A stretch of DNA of 7,722 nt from Endomicrobium sp. (GTDB lineage Bacteria; Elusimicrobiota; Endomicrobiia; Endomicrobiales; Endomicrobiaceae), in NCBI GenBank assembly GCA_031273645.1, contig JAISRM010000099.1, forward strand, positions 1 to 7,722. Reading direction: 5' to 3'. Shown piece by piece: positions 5,673-7,722 of the stretch; the first letter of the stretch is position 1; the number at the start of each line of letters is the position of its first letter. The position numbers and the translations under genes are program-made. The notes under the pieces are model-generated. The model did no database searches and was not told the origin of the DNA. It worked only from the letters and a program-made list of their open reading frames with translations.

Positions 5673-7406
5673 GTGAAAAAATTTGCTGCAGTTTGTTTTA
5701 GCGCGCTTTTTGTTAGTGTTTATGCGTTTACGGGAGTTGCTGAAGCTTGCACAACAATGATAGTTACAAAAGGCGCAAGCGCCGACGGAAGCGTTTTTGT
5801 CGCGCATTCCGACGACGATGATTTAGAAGATCAGAGCATAATTTATGTTCCGGCTAAAGATTATCCCGCCGGTTCAAAGCGGCCGGTGTATGCAAGCGCC
5901 GTCGCAAACGGAGAGCTGCCGCGTTATAACGCTTTTTCAGAACCGCGTCTTGTCGATCCGGATCGTTCGCCCGATTATGAAAATAAAGGATATGCGCGCT
6001 CAATTCCTATAGGGCATATCCCTCAGGTTGCGCGCACTTACGCTTATCTCGACGGAAATTACGGCATAGTAAATGAATACGGCTTGATGTTTGGCGAATG
6101 CACCGACGGCGCAAAGGTCGGCAATGATCCCGATCCTCAAAAACGCATTTTCTATTCGTCGGAATTATCGCGCATAGCTCTTGAACGCTGCAAGACTGCA
6201 AGAGAAGCCGTGCTGTTGATAGGCGCGCTTATAGAAGAGTACGGCTATTACGGCACCGGAGAAACTCTTCCCGTGGCAGATTCTAACGAGGCGTGGGTGA
6301 TAGAAATGGCTCCGTCGCCGGAAGGGACAGGAGGCTTATGGGCAGCCCAGCGCGTTCCCGACGGGCATTATTTTATAGCCGCAAATGAGTTTCGTATAAG
6401 AGATATTATCCCTGACAACCCCGACCAAATATATGGGAAAACGCTTTTTGAAACCGTTGAACGCAACAATATGCGCAGTCCCGCCGATAAAAGCAAACCT
6501 ATGGACTGGCTTACAACGGTAAGCAAAGGAGAATACAGCCATCCTTATTATTCTTTGCGCAGAGTTTGGAGAGGATTGTCATTAGTCGCCCCTTCGCTAA
6601 ATTTGTCGCCTTGGGTTAAAGACGGCGCCACAAGAGATTATCCTTTTTCGGTAAAGCCTGACAAAAAACTTGCTCTTTCGGATATCAAAAGAATTTACAG
6701 AGACCATTATGAAGGCACTGAATTTGATTTAACAAAAGGCGTTGCCGCCGGACCGTTTGGAAATCCCGTTCGTTATCTTGGGCCAAAAGACCCCAGCGGC
6801 GACGTAGGCGATCCAAACGTTAAGCTTGAAGGCGCGTGGGAACGCCCGATCTCAATGTTTTATACCGGATATGTTTTTATAAATCAAAACAGGCCGGATG
6901 CGCCGTTTCCTTTAAATGTAGTTTCTTGGATAGCGCTTGATACGCCCGCAGAATCTGTTTTTGTTCCTCTTGCGGTAGCTAAAACGCCCCAATCTTATGT
7001 TTTGGGAAACACGTCCTCTTTTGATGAAAAAAGCGCTTGGTGGATTTATAATTTAGTTTCCGAATATTCCAATTTAAAATACAGCTACATAATAAAAGAT
7101 ATCAATGCGCGCGCGGCAAAACACGAGGCGGCATCCGAAGAACTTGTAAATAATTTAGTAAAAAAGTTATCGCCGCTGGCGGCGCAAAATCCTCAAAAAG
7201 CTTTAAATGAATACGCGCAGGCGTTAAGAGAAAATGCGGAAAATATCCGTCTTGACTGGAAAGATTTTTTTCTTGAGCTGATAGTAAAATACAATCAGGG
7301 ATATATCAGCGTTAAAGGGGATATGGCTCAAAAAGTCGGATATCCTAAAGAGTGGCTTGATCGCACAAACTATAAAAAAGGGCCTGTCTCTTATAAGAAG
7401 AAATAA
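5673..7406 (+). CDS. Exported C69-family dipeptidase (Ntn hydrolase)
   Basis: This 577-residue exported peptidase is of family C69 (formerly U34, relatives of Lactobacillus dipeptidase A), expected to release amino acids from dipeptides. The N-terminus is a signal peptide: KK, a hydrophobic stretch (residues 4-22), then A23-E-A25 directly before C26. Cleavage after A25 would expose C26, which in this family is the N-terminal nucleophile, followed by TTMIV and a conserved ADGS (37-40). Further family segments are NEYGLMFGECTD, EYGYYGTGETLPVADSNEAWVIEM and GGLWAAQRVPDGHYFIAANEFRI. It is longer than the roughly 470-residue cytoplasmic lactobacillar enzymes, in line with secreted Gram-negative members. 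The start is a GTG behind a strong ribosome site. It is transcribed alone, divergent from the antiporter, and ends at a clear terminator. Location is probably the periplasm; the sequence before C26 is not a good lipobox. Substrate range cannot be predicted. Confidence 0.92.
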   Translation: MKKFAAVCFSALFVSVYAFTGVAEACTTMIVTKGASADGSVFVAHSDDDDLEDQSIIYVPAKDYPAGSKRPVYASAVANGELPRYNAFSEPRLVDPDRSPDYENKGYARSIPIGHIPQVARTYAYLDGNYGIVNEYGLMFGECTDGAKVGNDPDPQKRIFYSSELSRIALERCKTAREAVLLIGALIEEYGYYGTGETLPVADSNEAWVIEMAPSPEGTGGLWAAQRVPDGHYFIAANEFRIRDIIPDNPDQIYGKTLFETVERNNMRSPADKSKPMDWLTTVSKGEYSHPYYSLRRVWRGLSLVAPSLNLSPWVKDGATRDYPFSVKPDKKLALSDIKRIYRDHYEGTEFDLTKGVAAGPFGNPVRYLGPKDPSGDVGDPNVKLEGAWERPISMFYTGYVFINQNRPDAPFPLNVVSWIALDTPAESVFVPLAVAKTPQSYVLGNTSSFDEKSAWWIYNLVSEYSNLKYSYIIKDINARAAKHEAASEELVNNLVKKLSPLAAQNPQKALNEYAQALRENAENIRLDWKDFFLELIVKYNQGYISVKGDMAQKVGYPKEWLDRTNYKKGPVSYKKK

Positions 7407-7435
7407 CTGGAAGTTGATATAATCAAATAACATTT

Positions 7436-7471
7436 AAAAAAGCCAAGCGTTCAAAACCGCTTGGCTTTTTT
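7436..7471 (+). terminator. Intrinsic terminator after the dipeptidase gene
   Basis: AGCCAAGCG (7441-7449) pairs perfectly with CGCTTGGCT (7458-7466) across an 8-base loop, followed by a run of T. An A run before the left arm (7436-7440) extends the stem and could also let it work for transcription from the right. It starts 30 bases after the stop codon. Confidence 0.9.
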
Positions 7472-7506
7472 ATTGTCCATCAAAATTGATTGTTAACAGC
7501 TTGCAT

Positions 7507-7722
7507 GTCTTTCCCAGACTTCGCAGGCTTCGCCTGTTTTGCAAAATAGACACAGTCTGTCGTCTCAGAATGTCTTTTAGTTTGTCTTTCAGTTTGTCAT
7601 TCTCGCGTTTTTAATATTCTTTCTTCCTAAGCAGCCTGCGCTCGAGTGTTTCTATCGGGTGGGAATACATTCCCTCAGTGTCTGTCATTCCCGCGAAAGC
7701 GGGAATCCACGTTTAAATAAAT
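7507..7722. repeat. Right intergenic repeat mosaic (no gene)
   Basis: The end of the window carries no gene. It contains CAGGC-TTC-GCCTG (7524-7536), also found at 130-142 and 499-511, then the T-rich GTCATTCTCGCG...TTAATATT block (7596-7625), the CCTAAGCAG block (7626-7660), GGGAAT-AC-ATTCCC (7661-7674) and a complete hairpin (7687-7706). All the shared blocks point the same way as on the left side of the window, so the five genes are bracketed by direct repeats about 7.4 kb apart. Confidence 0.8.
7687..7706. repeat. dRS3-like hairpin, complete GAAA-loop copy
   Basis: ATTCCCGC (7687-7694), GAAA (7695-7698) and GCGGGAAT (7699-7706) form a perfect 8-base stem with a GNRA-type loop on the plus strand. 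It fits ATTCCC-N8-GGGAAT, the consensus given for Neisseria dRS3. The bases after it, CCACGTTT, resemble the CCATGTTT that begins the AT-rich block at 16 and 371, so another unit may begin just beyond the window. Confidence 0.85.

Noticed and set aside
5547..5807. 86-codon minus-strand reading frame over the dipeptidase start
   Set aside because: It spans the dipeptidase promoter and signal peptide antisense, with no ribosome site and no protein signature.

Overview
The window reads as a chromosomal segment of a moderately AT-rich bacterium with a Gram-negative-type gene set: a Gram-negative-style 23S rRNA methyltransferase (RlmA), a YbaL/Kef-type antiporter and an exported C69 dipeptidase. 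Taxonomy cannot be fixed from the sequence. A lineage such as Elusimicrobiota is my guess from base composition and gene mix only, held with low confidence. No plasmid, phage, CRISPR, rRNA or tRNA signal was seen.

Layout. Positions 1-585 carry no gene. They hold a mosaic of short repeats built around hairpins of the form ATTCCC-N8-GGGAAT. Next comes a minus-strand two-gene operon: a radical SAM protein with a helix-hairpin-helix (1352-2659), then, 4 bases downstream, its usual partner of the DUF4130/TIGR03915 type (586-1347). A 220-base divergent intergenic region with a perfect 14-base palindrome and a good sigma70-like promoter separates this operon from rlmA (2880-3722, plus). rlmA runs head-on into the antiporter gene (3723-5483, minus), and their stop codons touch with no intergenic base. 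A second divergent region (5484-5672) has a consensus TATAAT facing each way, serving the antiporter and a secreted Ntn-hydrolase dipeptidase (5673-7406, plus). The dipeptidase gene ends at a clear intrinsic terminator (7436-7471). From about 7507 to the right edge the same mosaic repeats return in direct orientation.

How the parts fit. The radical SAM and DUF4130 pair is a recognised but functionally uncharacterised DNA repair or modification module, and here it lacks the uracil-DNA-glycosylase-like domain often fused to or encoded beside it. The other three genes are ordinary: rRNA modification, cation/proton exchange and peptide degradation. They share no obvious pathway with the module.

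The most unusual content is the repeat system. It matches in architecture, and in its core 20-mer ATTCCC-N8-GGGAAT, the dRS3-type repeats and intergenic mosaic elements known from Neisseria. Its hairpins vary by compensatory changes, and blocks are shuffled between GGGAAT/ATTCCC junctions.
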